From positions 1-64,000 of the forward strand of contig NZ_JADQDB010000006.1 of NCBI RefSeq assembly GCF_015694405.1: 64,000 nucleotides of DNA, in the 5' to 3' direction. The stretch is from Pelagibacterium limicola (GTDB lineage Bacteria; Pseudomonadota; Alphaproteobacteria; Rhizobiales; Devosiaceae). Positions 36,519 to 45,194 of this stretch are shown piece by piece (within the stretch, counting starts at the first letter, position 1; each line of letters opens with the position of its first letter). Under the pieces are notes generated by a model. It had not been told where the DNA came from. It saw only the letters and a list, made by a program, of their open reading frames with translations, and made no database searches. Position numbers and translations under genes: made by a program.

Positions 36519-37412
36519 ATGACCGCAATAATGGGACTTAAGAATGCCGGATCGGTCGCAATGCCTCTCGTTGTACTGGCTGCAATCGGAGCCGGTGCCA
36601 TTGTCCTGTTTTCACCGGACGGCGGAGCAACCGGCGGGCACACACCGGTCGAATCGGTGCTGGTAGCCCCTGGTTCTGTCACCTACCGCGATGCCGGCCA
36701 GTTTTCTGTTGGCGGGCACGATATCGATGCGCCCCTCGCGACGCGGCTGGTTTCGGTGCAGCTCGAAGTGATGAAATATCAGGTTTCCGCGGCCGATTAT
36801 AAGGCTTGCGTCGATGCCGGGGCCTGTGCTCCGCTCGACAGACGGCAAACGGCAAGGGTGGATCTGCCCGCCACCGGAGTGAGCTTTCTCGATGCCACGG
36901 CCTATGCGCAGTGGTATTCGCGTCAGGCGGGCGAGACATGGCGCCTTCCTACCAATCTCGAATGGTTGCATTTTGCGCAAGTTGAGGGCGACACCGCCGC
37001 AGCGGCGATTTCTGGCCAGAGTCTTTCGGATCGTTGGCTGGCCGAATACAGGTCCATGGCGGCACGCGGTAAACAAGGCGAGCCAACCGTGCAGCCGCGA
37101 GGGGCATTTGGGGAGAATGCGCTGGGCATTGCCGATATCGCCGGTAATGTATGGGAGTGGACAGATACATGCCTCGAGCGCGTGGTGCTTAACGCTGCCG
37201 GCAATGTGATGTCGAGGCTCGACAACTGTGGTGTGCGGGCGCTGCAAGGCCAACACAGGACCTATATGTCGGGCTTTATTCGCGATGCGGTGGCCGGGGC
37301 CTGCGCTGCGGGTCTACCACCGGATCACCTTGGCTTCCGCCTCGTGCGTGAACCGAAATGGCACGATCCGCTGATCGGTTGGATACGCGCCATCGTGCGG
37401 CGGTTTGCCTGA
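36519..37412 (+). CDS. nirV: NirV, formylglycine-generating-enzyme-like protein
   Basis: Protein of 297 residues with an N-terminal membrane helix (LVVLAAIGAGAIVLF) and a sulfatase-modifying-factor (FGE-like) domain: YQVSAADYKACVDAGAC, then TGVSFLDATAYAQWYSRQAGETWRLPTNLEWLHFA, the typical P-V-x-x-V-x-x-x-x-A-x-x-Y-x-x-W...RLPTEAEWE pattern, and IADIAGNVWEWTD and GFRLVRE. It lacks a clear CxxxxC pair of active FGE enzymes. NirV is found with nirK in many denitrifiers; function unknown. ATG 36519 is preferred to 36507 because GGAAG precedes it. Confidence 0.9.
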   Translation: MTAIMGLKNAGSVAMPLVVLAAIGAGAIVLFSPDGGATGGHTPVESVLVAPGSVTYRDAGQFSVGGHDIDAPLATRLVSVQLEVMKYQVSAADYKACVDAGACAPLDRRQTARVDLPATGVSFLDATAYAQWYSRQAGETWRLPTNLEWLHFAQVEGDTAAAAISGQSLSDRWLAEYRSMAARGKQGEPTVQPRGAFGENALGIADIAGNVWEWTDTCLERVVLNAAGNVMSRLDNCGVRALQGQHRTYMSGFIRDAVAGACAAGLPPDHLGFRLVREPKWHDPLIGWIRAIVRRFA

Positions 37413-37495
37413 CCTAGCTACTAGCCGTTGCCCGGCGGTTCCCGTCGGCCTAAGTTGTCCGAAACGAACCGACCGACCGGACACCTCGCGCGCCT

Positions 37496-38200
37496 ATGGC
37501 CCATCCCTATCTCGATACGATCCGCCGGTTTGATCTTTTCCAGTCATTGGACGAGCCGGCGCTCGCACAAATGTTCGAACGCGCCACGTTGCGCCGGTAC
37601 GGCGCGAGCTCCGCAGTGTTTGAGCAAGGGGCGGAGGCGCACGAATTTTTCGTGCTCGTCGAAGGGCGGCTCAAGGTTTCGCAGGTGACCGAGGACGGTC
37701 AGCAGGTCATCATCCGTATCGTTGTGCCGGGCGACCTGTTCGGTATCGCCAAGGCTTTGCAGCGGCACGACTATCCCGGCACGGCAATCGCTGTCGTCGA
37801 CAGTGCTGCTTTGGCTTGGCCGATGGGGCTATGGGGCAGCTTCATCGAAAAGCACGCTTCGCTCGCGATCGGCGCGATGCACGCTGTCGGCCAGCGCCTC
37901 CAGGAATCGCACGCGCGCCTGCGTGAAATGGCCACCGAGGAGGTGGAGAGGCGGGTGGCTCATGCGGTATTGCGGCTTTTGCAGCAATCAGGTCGCAAGG
38001 AAGCAGATGGAATCAGGATCGATTTTCCGATTTCCAAGCAGGATCTCGCTGAGATGACCGGCACGACACTCCACACCGTCTCCCGCATCCTAACCGCTTG
38101 GCAAGAAAAGGGACTGGTCCAGACGGGGAGGCAGCGGCTTTTGGTGCGCGATCCGCACAGACTCATGATGCTTGCCGACAATGTCGGCGAGACGCGCTGA
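37496..38200 (+). CDS. Crp/Fnr-family regulator, NnrR-like
   Basis: Transcription factor of 234 residues with a cyclic-nucleotide-binding-like fold (VFEQGAEAHEFFVLVEGRLKVSQ at about 40-60), a long dimer helix, and a HTH DLAEMTGTTLHTVSRILTAWQEKGLV. The recognition helix has the T-x-S-R core. The N-terminal Cys cluster of FNR is absent, so it does not sense oxygen directly through an iron-sulphur cluster. Context beside nirKV, nnrS and NnrR-type boxes suggests it is the NO-responsive regulator NnrR. It lies 84 bases after nirV. Its last 38 bases run antisense to the DUF1858 gene. Confidence 0.88.
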   Translation: MAHPYLDTIRRFDLFQSLDEPALAQMFERATLRRYGASSAVFEQGAEAHEFFVLVEGRLKVSQVTEDGQQVIIRIVVPGDLFGIAKALQRHDYPGTAIAVVDSAALAWPMGLWGSFIEKHASLAIGAMHAVGQRLQESHARLREMATEEVERRVAHAVLRLLQQSGRKEADGIRIDFPISKQDLAEMTGTTLHTVSRILTAWQEKGLVQTGRQRLLVRDPHRLMMLADNVGETR

Positions 38201-38396
38201 TCCGCGTCGAATCCTTAAGCATTGCAGCCACCGCGTCGGGTGACATGCCATGTTCGAGCGCGGCTTCCCCAACGGTATGAAAACCGGAAATCGGACACCC
38301 TACACAGTGCATTCCGTGGGCGATGATGGCCGGCACCGTGTGCGGCCAGCGCGTCATCACCTCGAGCATGGTCATGGTCTTGTCGATGCCAGGCAT
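38163..38396 (-). CDS. DUF1858 domain protein
   Basis: Seventy-seven residues with the DUF1858 fold: IDKTMTMLEVMTRWPHTVPAIIAHGMHCVGCPISGFHTVGEAALEHG. The CVGC pair in the loop is the hallmark and may bind a metal or form a redox disulphide. Homologous domains sit at the N terminus of ScdA/YtfE-like iron repair proteins and beside hybrid cluster proteins. It overlaps the Crp/Fnr gene end by 38 bases on the other strand and is divergent from nnrS, so it probably shares the NnrR-type control. Confidence 0.85.
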   Translation of the reverse strand: MPGIDKTMTMLEVMTRWPHTVPAIIAHGMHCVGCPISGFHTVGEAALEHGMSPDAVAAMLKDSTRISASRRHCRQAS

Positions 38397-38450
38397 TGGT
38401 CTCGTCCATTGATCCAGCTTCTATCCTAGCCGGCAAGCGTCGCGATTTCC

Positions 38451-38464
38451 TTGTGACAGCGCAA
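38451..38464. promoter_or_regulatory. NnrR-type box between DUF1858 gene and nnrS
   Basis: TTGTGACAGCGCAA fits TTGYG-N4-CRCAA exactly. It is 61 bases before the nnrS ATG and 55 bases before the DUF1858 start on the other strand. The -10 region is not obvious, so which side it serves is open; both are possible. Confidence 0.65.
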
Positions 38465-38524
38465 AGACAACCCATCGTTCATGCTTCAAGAGTGGCATCG
38501 TAATCTCGATCATGGAGTTGAGAC

Positions 38525-39733
38525 GTGTTCTTTACCCGTATCGCCAATGGCGGCATCCCGCGCGGGATCGCCGCTAACGGCCCGGCGATCCTCTCCTACG
38601 GCTTCAGGCCCTTTTTCCTTTTAGCCGGCGTTTGGGCAATTCTGGCGATGTCGCTCTGGGTGATGGCACTGATCTCTGGATGGCCGGTGGGCGGGACGTT
38701 CGGACCGGTCAACTGGCATGCCCACGAAATGGTCTTCGGTTACACCAGTGCGGTGATGGGGGGCTTCATGCTCACCGCGATACCAAACTGGACCGGCCGC
38801 CTTCCGGTATCCGGAACGCCGCTTCTCGCCCTTGTGGCGTTGTGGTTTGCCGGAAGGTTGGCCCTATTGTTTCCCGACGCGCTGGGATTGCCCATATCCC
38901 TTACAATCGAAGCCGCATTTCTGCCGGCGCTGACGCTGGTGGCGCTGCGCGAGATCATGGCAGGGCGGAATTGGAAGAACCTCAAGATACTGGCCGGCCT
39001 CAGTGCGCTGACGACGGCAAACATTTGGTTCCATATCCTCGCCTTCAGTGGCGAGGACACAAGCATTGCGAGCCGCATGGCGATTGCAGCATTGGTGATG
39101 CTGATCTGTCTTGTTGGCGGGCGGATCGTGCCCAGCTTTACACGCAACTGGCTGTCGCGGCGGAGGCAAAAATTGCTGCCCGCACCGTTCGACCGGTTCG
39201 ATCAGGGAACGCTGCTCCTGACGCTCGCCGCCTTCGTCCTGTGGGTAAGCGCGCCTGACGACTGGCTGACCGCCGCACTGTGTTTCGCTGCCGGCATAGC
39301 GCAGGGCTTGCGGCTCGTGCGGTGGCGCGGTGGTTCGAGCTGGCGCGAGCCCATCGTTGGCGCGCTCCATCTCGCATATGCCTTCGTTCCCTTGGGACTT
39401 GTGGTGATCGGATTTGGGGCAACAGGCCTTCTGACCCATGCTTCGGCAGCACACGTGCTGCTGGTCGGCGCGATCGGGGGGATGACACTGGCGGTGATGT
39501 CGCGTGCAGCCCTTGGGCATACCGGGCGCGAGATCAAGGCGCCAGTGCTGATCGTCGTGGCCTATAGCTATGTGGCAGCGGCGGCGTTGGTTCGTCCTCT
39601 GGTGGATCTCGTCCCGGCATTGTACTTCCCGATCTTCTCGGTCAGTGGGCTGTTGTGGATCTTTGCTTTCGCGCTGTTCTGCGCGGTTTACGCGCCGATC
39701 CTTCTCAAGCCGCGCGTAGAGAAAGCGAGGTAG
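38525..39733 (+). CDS. nnrS: NnrS-family haem-copper membrane protein
   Basis: Integral membrane protein (402 residues, about twelve helices) of the NnrS family, which relieves nitrosative stress. Landmarks: ILSYGFRPFFLLAGVWAIL near the start, VNWHAHEMVFGYTSAVMGGFMLTAIPNWTGRLP (with the conserved WHAHE and P-N-W-T), and later GAIGGMTLAVMSRAALGHTGR. His and Met in these motifs are probable haem or copper ligands. An NnrR-type box lies upstream. Confidence 0.95.
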   Translation: MFFTRIANGGIPRGIAANGPAILSYGFRPFFLLAGVWAILAMSLWVMALISGWPVGGTFGPVNWHAHEMVFGYTSAVMGGFMLTAIPNWTGRLPVSGTPLLALVALWFAGRLALLFPDALGLPISLTIEAAFLPALTLVALREIMAGRNWKNLKILAGLSALTTANIWFHILAFSGEDTSIASRMAIAALVMLICLVGGRIVPSFTRNWLSRRRQKLLPAPFDRFDQGTLLLTLAAFVLWVSAPDDWLTAALCFAAGIAQGLRLVRWRGGSSWREPIVGALHLAYAFVPLGLVVIGFGATGLLTHASAAHVLLVGAIGGMTLAVMSRAALGHTGREIKAPVLIVVAYSYVAAAALVRPLVDLVPALYFPIFSVSGLLWIFAFALFCAVYAPILLKPRVEKAR

Positions 39734-40240
39734 ATGATGGCACGTGTGCTGTGGGCATCCGCTGGATGCATTGCCGTGGCGCTTGCGGCGGCAGGAGTAG
39801 TGTTGCCGCTCTTGCCGACGACGCCCTTCTTGTTGCTCGCAGCATTCTGTTTTGCACGCGGCTCTCAGCGTCTGCATTACTGGCTCCTCACGCACCGGCG
39901 GTTCGGGCCCCTTCTCGCGGACTGGCAGGAGAAGGGTGCCATTGCGCCGCGCGCCAAGGCCATTGCTATTGCGGTGATCGTCGCAACCTTCACGCTATCG
40001 TTGCTCTTAGGGTTGGCGCCTTGGCTTCTCGCCGTGCAAGGCGCTGTTCTGGCTTGTGCCGCAACGTTCGTCCTGACTCGTCCCAACCCGCCAACGCGCG
40101 CTGAGAGCCAAGAAGAACATCAAGCTACAGCTGCCGAAAACAGCAGCGGCCGCTGCCAGGAGCACATCCAGAGCGGTCCGCTCGATCAAATGAGAAGCGG
40201 AGCATCGTGCAGTGGCACACGGCCTTCGGCTTGCCCTTGA
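39734..40240 (+). CDS. DUF454 (YbaN-family) membrane protein
   Basis: Membrane protein of 168 residues. The DUF454 signature is [24 protein letters not shown]-like (here [35 protein letters not shown]), followed by two helices about 75-110. The start is one of two ATG codons at 39734 and 39737, directly after the nnrS stop, so the genes are co-transcribed. Last 40 residues are polar and unrelated to the family core. Function unknown. Confidence 0.88.
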   Translation: [168 protein letters not shown]

Positions 40241-40515
40241 CAACAACACCGGACTTTCTTTGGCTTATTAGAAGTGTACTGGCGCAGCGTGCGCAAACTG
40301 CACCGACAGGTCGGGTGCGATTAGAGCGTCTCGACATCACTGCTGGCTTGCTTCAGCGTCGTTCCTATCAGATCCCATTGGCACTGTGAGCCGATCACGA
40401 ATGGGCACTGGGCTGAGGCGAAATGCAGTATCAAACAAAGCAAGGGCACACGAAGATGCATACTGCTTCACTCATGCTCGAAAAAACCCTGTATTATCAG
40501 CAATATAGCAAACAA

Positions 40516-40607
<92 letters not shown>

Positions 40608-40738
40608 GTCTTGGTGACGCGTCCCGCCGCTGGGAGCCGGCCGCGCTGGGGTCTCTTGGGTGGGCGCTATATGGCATAGGCGCTCTTGGCCCGCAACACC
40701 TTGTTTGCGGCTTGGACAAGTTCGGTTACGCTCCTCCC

Positions 40739-41209
40739 ATGAATGCACCGATGAACGCAGACCCGTCCCTGCCGCTCTTTGTTTACGGCACCTTGTGCGA
40801 CCCGCACATTCGCGCCCTCGTGCTGGGCCAACGCCTGGCCGATGAAGCGTTGCAACGGGTGAGCGCGCCTGGCTGGCGTGCTGTCTATATACCCGGCGTG
40901 CTTTATCCCGCGCTCGTCGCCAACCAGGACGATGCGGCTGACGGCCTGCTGATCGAAGGCCTTTCGGCCGCCGCTCTCGCCCGTCTCGATGTTTATGAAG
41001 GGAACCAGTACCGACGCGAAGCGCTTCTCGTCCGGAGCGGGAACAACACTGTCGGCGCTCAGGCCTATCTGCCACGCCGGGCGATTTCTGCGAACGCGCC
41101 GCGCTGGGACTTCGAGCATTGGACCCGCATCCACAGGAGCGATTTTTTGCGCGAGGAGTTTCCGCCGGCCGGTATCGAGAAGGACAACGGGGAGAGAACC
41201 GATGTTTGA
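40739..41209 (+). CDS. Gamma-glutamylcyclotransferase-like (AIG2-type) protein
   Basis: Protein of 156 residues with the gamma-glutamylcyclotransferase fold: LFVYGTLCDPHI at about 12-23 (family core YGTL), a strand VSAPGWRAVYIPGVLYPAL, and the catalytic-type glutamate in DVYEGNQYRREAL. The start is ATG 40739; upstream in-frame sequence runs over the tRNA gene. Substrate unknown; related proteins act on gamma-glutamyl peptides. Its end overlaps the MBL hydrolase gene by eight bases, so the two are expressed together. Confidence 0.88.
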   Translation: MNAPMNADPSLPLFVYGTLCDPHIRALVLGQRLADEALQRVSAPGWRAVYIPGVLYPALVANQDDAADGLLIEGLSAAALARLDVYEGNQYRREALLVRSGNNTVGAQAYLPRRAISANAPRWDFEHWTRIHRSDFLREEFPPAGIEKDNGERTDV

Positions 41210-41906
41210 ACGCGATGAGATCGAAACGGCCAAAGGGCCGCTTGCAATCATTCCCGTCCACCATGCGAGCCTCGTTCTGGAATGGAACGGAGAGACCATT
41301 TTTTGCGACCCCGTCGGCGGCGCGGGGCGTTACGCCGCGCTCGAGCGGCCGACTCTCATCGTTCTCACGCACCATCACGACGATCACCTGGATTTTGAAA
41401 CGCTCGACGCCCTGATTTCAGACGAAACCGCGCTCGTCGCCCCAAAGCGCGTGTACGACCAGATGCCCGCCGACATCGCCGCCAGGACCAAGATGATGAT
41501 GGCAAATGGCGACGAGGCAAAGGTCTGCGGCGTCCGGCTAAAGGCGATCCCCATGTACAATACCACCCCCGAGCGGGCCAAATACCACGAAAAAGGGGTG
41601 GGCAACGGTTATCTCTTCGACTTTGCCGGCACAAAGGTCTATCTCGCTTCCGACACAGAGCCGATACCGGAGATGGACGATCTCGGCCCCGTCGATATCG
41701 CCTTCCTCCCCATGAACCTCCCCTATACGATGACTCCTGATCAGGTCGTAACCTGCATTGGAAAGGTGGAGCCCAGAGCCGTCTACCCTTTTCATTACGG
41801 ATTTGCCTCCGGCGAAATCGGTACCCAACCGCAAGAGCTATCTGCCGCACTGCCTCCTGGCAGCCGAACCGAAATCAGGATCCGCGACTGGTATCCTGAC
41901 CGCTGA
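41202..41906 (+). CDS. MBL-fold metal-dependent hydrolase
   Basis: Protein of 234 residues of the metallo-beta-lactamase superfamily, L-ascorbate-6-phosphate lactonase-like or UPF0173-type. The metal motif is THHHDDHLD at about 57-65 and a second site is YLASDTEP with D at the usual position; the last ligand His is in YPFHYGFAS. Start ATG 41202 is in line with the family and overlaps the previous gene by eight bases. Substrate unknown. Confidence 0.88.
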   Translation: MFERDEIETAKGPLAIIPVHHASLVLEWNGETIFCDPVGGAGRYAALERPTLIVLTHHHDDHLDFETLDALISDETALVAPKRVYDQMPADIAARTKMMMANGDEAKVCGVRLKAIPMYNTTPERAKYHEKGVGNGYLFDFAGTKVYLASDTEPIPEMDDLGPVDIAFLPMNLPYTMTPDQVVTCIGKVEPRAVYPFHYGFASGEIGTQPQELSAALPPGSRTEIRIRDWYPDR

Positions 41907-41931
41907 GGCCGCCACGAGGGGCCCAAGCCGC

Positions 41932-41960
41932 TTGACTCGCGGGACATTTGCACCGATAAG
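41932..41960 (+). promoter_or_regulatory. Putative sigma-70-type promoter of rplU-rpmA
   Basis: TTGACT at 41932-41937 and GATAAG at 41955-41960 are separated by 17 bases, a good housekeeping promoter pattern. It would give a leader of about 180 bases before rplU, long enough for ribosomal-protein control, though no structure was identified. Confidence 0.5.
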
Positions 41961-42150
41961 CACCGGCAAACGCGCGGAGGGGCATCCCCACGCGCCTGTT
42001 TTGTTTGTTCAACACGCAGCCACAGGCCGCCCGGACACCTGCCAACATCAGGCGTCAAAGACGAAGACCGCGGACAAAAAGGGCACCGCCGCGGCGCCGC
42101 AGGACGCGAAAACATAAGGGAACCGGGCTTTCTCGTCCGGTCACAGACAA

Positions 42151-42672
42151 ATGACGTTCGCAGTCATCAAGACCGGCGGCAAGCAATATAAGGTTGCTGC
42201 CAACGATCTGGTCCGGATCGAAAAGATCGCCGGAGACGCCGGTGAAGTTGTAACCTTCGAAAACGTGCTGATGGTCGGCGACACCATCGGTGTCCCGCTC
42301 GTCGAGGGCGCGCTGGTGGCCGGCGAGGTCGTCGAGCAATTCCGCGACAAGAAGGTCATCATTTTCAAAAAGAAGCGCCGCCAGCACTATCGCCGCAAGA
42401 ACGGTCACCGGCAGGAGTTGACCCTCGTGCGCATCACCGAGATCCTGACCGGCGGCGCAAAGCCCTCGGCCAAGAAAGCCGCCGCACCCAAGAAGGCCGA
42501 AAAGGCCGAGGCTGTTCCGGTCGCCGACGTCGCAGAGGAAAAGCCTGCGAAAAAGGCGCCTGCCAAGAAGGCCGAGACCAAGGCGGAAGCTGCGGACGCG
42601 ACGAAAACCAAGGCCAAGGCTCCTGCAAAGAAGCCAGCGGCCAAGAAGGCCGAAAAGGCCGACAAGGAATAA
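42151..42672 (+). CDS. rplU: 50S ribosomal protein L21 with long C-terminal tail
   Basis: Large-subunit protein L21. Residues 1-102 are the normal L21 domain ([18 protein letters not shown] at the start and [22 protein letters not shown], the rRNA-binding L21 signature). The protein then continues for about 70 residues of an Ala/Lys-rich, low-complexity tail (repeats like KKAEKAE and KKAPAKKAE). Bacterial L21 is usually close to 103 residues; long basic tails are common among alphaproteobacteria and may add rRNA contacts. Precedes rpmA by 12 bases. Confidence 0.97.
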   Translation: MTFAVIKTGGKQYKVAANDLVRIEKIAGDAGEVVTFENVLMVGDTIGVPLVEGALVAGEVVEQFRDKKVIIFKKKRRQHYRRKNGHRQELTLVRITEILTGGAKPSAKKAAAPKKAEKAEAVPVADVAEEKPAKKAPAKKAETKAEAADATKTKAKAPAKKPAAKKAEKADKE

Positions 42673-42684
42673 GGACGAACAAAG

Positions 42685-42951
42685 ATGGCCCATAAGAAAG
42701 CAGGCGGTTCATCCCGCAACGGTCGCGACACCATTGGCCGCCGTCTCGGCGTCAAGAAGTTCGGTGGCGAAACGGTTGTGGCCGGCAACATCATCATCCG
42801 CCAGCGCGGCACCAAGTGGCACCCCGGCACCAATGTCGGCTTGGGCAAGGACCACACCATTTTCGCGCTGGTCGACGGCACCGTGACGTTTGCCACCAAG
42901 TCGGGCGGCAAGAGCTTTGTGTCTGTCGAGCCAGTCAAGGCAGCCGAATAA
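42685..42951 (+). CDS. rpmA: 50S ribosomal protein L27
   Basis: Protein of 88 residues with the L27 core: [28 protein letters not shown] and [29 protein letters not shown]. The N-terminal tail MAHKKAGGS reaches the peptidyl-transferase centre. Spacing after rplU shows a two-gene operon, ended by a strong terminator at 43018-43046. Confidence 0.99.
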   Translation: MAHKKAGGSSRNGRDTIGRRLGVKKFGGETVVAGNIIIRQRGTKWHPGTNVGLGKDHTIFALVDGTVTFATKSGGKSFVSVEPVKAAE

Positions 42952-43017
42952 CGGCGGTCGGATATAAACCGAAACGCCGGAGACCTTCTCCCCTGCGTTG
43001 CGGTCAGCTAGAGATAA

Positions 43018-43046
43018 GGGGAGCCGGTCACCGGCTCCCCTTTTTT
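43018..43046 (+). terminator. Rho-independent terminator after rplU-rpmA
   Basis: A perfect 10-bp stem GGGGAGCCGG/CCGGCTCCCC with a three-base TCA loop is followed by six T. The next gene (GNAT) starts 18 bases later. Confidence 0.95.
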
Positions 43047-43063
43047 GCATTTGGGTTCAGGTG

Positions 43064-43606
43064 ATGGACACCGACTTTTCGACCGATTGGCTGCCCTCGC
43101 GGATCGAGACTGCGCGCCTCGTCTTGCGCGCGCCGCACATGGACGATGTGCCGACCATTGCGCGTTTGGCCAATAATGAAAAGATTCATCGCATGACTGC
43201 GCGCGTTCCCTTCCCCTACGGGACAGCGGACGCCATCGCCTTTGTCGAGGACTTCGCGCAGCGCCCCGAGGAACGCCCGTTCGTTATAACGGTTGCGTCC
43301 GATGGGGTAGCGGGCGTCGTCGGGCTGACCTTCCAGCCCGGGGAAGCGCCAGAACTCGGCTATTGGCTGGGCGAACCCTATTGGGGACGTGGCCTTGCGA
43401 CAGAAGCGGTGCAGGCGCTCGTGCAGGCCGCACTTGGAAGACGCGAGTGCCCGGCGCTGATCGCGCGTGCCATTTCGGAAAACCGCGCATCGCGAGCCAT
43501 TCTTGAAAAAATCGGTTTCGTTCTTGAAAGCGAAGCAATTGCCGCGTGCGGACCGCATTCGGGCGTATCGGTTGCCCGCTACAGGATCGGAGCGACGGGG
43601 CAATGA
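43064..43606 (+). CDS. GNAT-family N-acetyltransferase (RimJ/RimL type)
   Basis: Acetyltransferase of 180 residues. The RimJ-like core is TARLVLRAPHMDDVPTIARLANN at the start, YWLGEPYWGRGLATEAVQALVQ with the acetyl-CoA motif (Gly-rich R-G-L/A), and NRASRAILEKIGF near the end. ATG 43064 follows GTG (43061) which could also serve. First of two tandem GNAT genes that separate rpmA from obgE; the second overlaps by four bases. Substrate unknown, possibly an amino-terminal residue of a protein. Confidence 0.9.
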   Translation: MDTDFSTDWLPSRIETARLVLRAPHMDDVPTIARLANNEKIHRMTARVPFPYGTADAIAFVEDFAQRPEERPFVITVASDGVAGVVGLTFQPGEAPELGYWLGEPYWGRGLATEAVQALVQAALGRRECPALIARAISENRASRAILEKIGFVLESEAIAACGPHSGVSVARYRIGATGQ

Positions 43607-44154
43607 CAGGGTCCCAACCCGAGATCGAGACTCTCAGGCTCGTCCTGCGCCGTCCGCGTCTGCGCGATGCGCCGCGCATTGCTGCCCTCCTCAATGACTA
43701 CGAGGTCACCAAAAACCTCGCCCGGGTCCCTTACCCCTATACGATGCAAATGGCTTTTGACTGGCTGATCCGGCAGAAGCGCGAATGGTCACCGGAATCG
43801 ATAACATTTGCCATTTGCGAAAAGGAGGCCGGGCTCATAGGTTTCTGCGGCACCCATCGCGAGGGACGCTTGCCCGAGATCGGCTACTGGCTCGGACGGG
43901 CCTATTGGGGCAAGGGTTATATGACCGAGGCGACGCGTGCGGTGATCGACTGGTATTTTTCCCACTCGACCGGCGACACTCTCGTCTCGGGTGTTTTTCA
44001 TTTCAACACCGCCTCGCTCCGTATCCAGGACAAGCTGGGCTTTGTAAGAACCCGGATCGGCAAGCGTATCTGCCTTGCCCAAAAGGCCGAGATCGACCAT
44101 ATCGAGACCGAACTTACCCGCGACGCCTTTTACAAGGCGCTGGAGACACTATGA
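43603..44154 (+). CDS. GNAT-family N-acetyltransferase (RimJ/RimL type), second copy
   Basis: Acetyltransferase of 183 residues related to the preceding one: [25 protein letters not shown] at the start, [28 protein letters not shown] with the CoA-binding Gly motif, and [16 protein letters not shown] 43603 overlaps the previous stop as ATGA and its own stop overlaps the obgE start, so all three are co-translated. Looks like an old duplication; substrate unknown. Confidence 0.9.
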   Translation: MTGSQPEIETLRLVLRRPRLRDAPRIAALLNDYEVTKNLARVPYPYTMQMAFDWLIRQKREWSPESITFAICEKEAGLIGFCGTHREGRLPEIGYWLGRAYWGKGYMTEATRAVIDWYFSHSTGDTLVSGVFHFNTASLRIQDKLGFVRTRIGKRICLAQKAEIDHIETELTRDAFYKALETL

Positions 44155-45194
44155 AATTCCTCGACCAGGCCAAGGTCTTTATTCGTTCGGGCAATGGCGG
44201 TGCCGGCGCCATCGCCTTCCGACGCGAAAAATTCGTTGAGTTCGGCGGTCCTAACGGCGGCAACGGCGGGCGGGGCGGCGACGTCATCGTCGAATGCGTC
44301 GATGGACTCAATACGCTTATCGACTATCGTTATCAGCAGCACTTCCGGGCCGGAACCGGCACGCACGGCATGGGGCAGAACCGCACCGGCCCCGATGGCG
44401 AAGACGTCATCCTTAAAGTGCCCGTCGGTACGCAGATTTTCGAGGAGGACGGGGAAACGCTTATTGCCGATTTCACCGAGATCGGCCAGCGCGAAGTGCT
44501 CTTGGAGGGCGGTAATGGCGGCTTTGGCAATGCCCATTTCAAATCCTCTACCAACCAGGCTCCCCGGCGCGCCAATCCGGGCCTTGCCGGCGAGGAAAAA
44601 TGGATATGGCTGAGGCTTAAACTGATTGCAGATGCCGGCCTCGTCGGCCTGCCCAATGCCGGCAAGTCGACGTTTCTTTCTGCGGTGACCGCGGCAAAGC
44701 CCAAGATCGCCGATTATCCTTTTACGACCCTTCATCCCGGCCTCGGCGTCGTCCGTATCGGCGCGCGCGAATTCGTGCTCGCCGATATACCGGGCCTCAT
44801 CGAAGGCGCATCGGAGGGAGCTGGGCTTGGCGACCGTTTCCTGGGCCATGTCGAACGCTGCGCGGTGCTGATCCACCTCATCGACGGGACCCAGGAGGAT
44901 GTGGCGGGCGCTTATCGCACCATCCGGGACGAACTCGCCGCGTATGGCGGGGGGCTGGCAGAAAAAGAAGAAATCGTCTGCCTCAACAAGATCGATGCGC
45001 TTGATGAGCAAACTGTCGAGGAACGTGCCTCAATGCTGGGAGAGGCTTGCGGAGGTACGGTCCTCACCATCTCGGGTGCGACCGGTCATAACGTCGATAC
45101 TGTGTTATATGCGGTCCTCGAAGCCCTCGATCACGGTAAGGAAAACGAGGCACGCTCCTCACGGATCGCGCCGGAGCAAAAATGGACGCCCTGA
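44151..45194 (+). CDS. obgE: GTPase ObgE/CgtA
   Basis: Essential ribosome-associated GTPase (347 residues). The N-terminal Obg fold has the Gly-rich [15 protein letters not shown] and [13 protein letters not shown]; the G domain has G1 [10 protein letters not shown]3 DIPGLIEGA and G4 NKID. The C terminus is shorter than in some Obg proteins. The frame upstream of ATG 44151 is shadow of the GNAT gene. It overlaps proB at its end. Confidence 0.98.
   Translation: MKFLDQAKVFIRSGNGGAGAIAFRREKFVEFGGPNGGNGGRGGDVIVECVDGLNTLIDYRYQQHFRAGTGTHGMGQNRTGPDGEDVILKVPVGTQIFEEDGETLIADFTEIGQREVLLEGGNGGFGNAHFKSSTNQAPRRANPGLAGEEKWIWLRLKLIADAGLVGLPNAGKSTFLSAVTAAKPKIADYPFTTLHPGLGVVRIGAREFVLADIPGLIEGASEGAGLGDRFLGHVERCAVLIHLIDGTQEDVAGAYRTIRDELAAYGGGLAEKEEIVCLNKIDALDEQTVEERASMLGEACGGTVLTISGATGHNVDTVLYAVLEALDHGKENEARSSRIAPEQKWTP

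Noticed and set aside
35336-36682. 441-residue minus-strand frame antisense to nirK
   Set aside because: Long antisense frames are common in GC-rich genes; nirK has every copper ligand in the plus frame and a good ribosome binding site.
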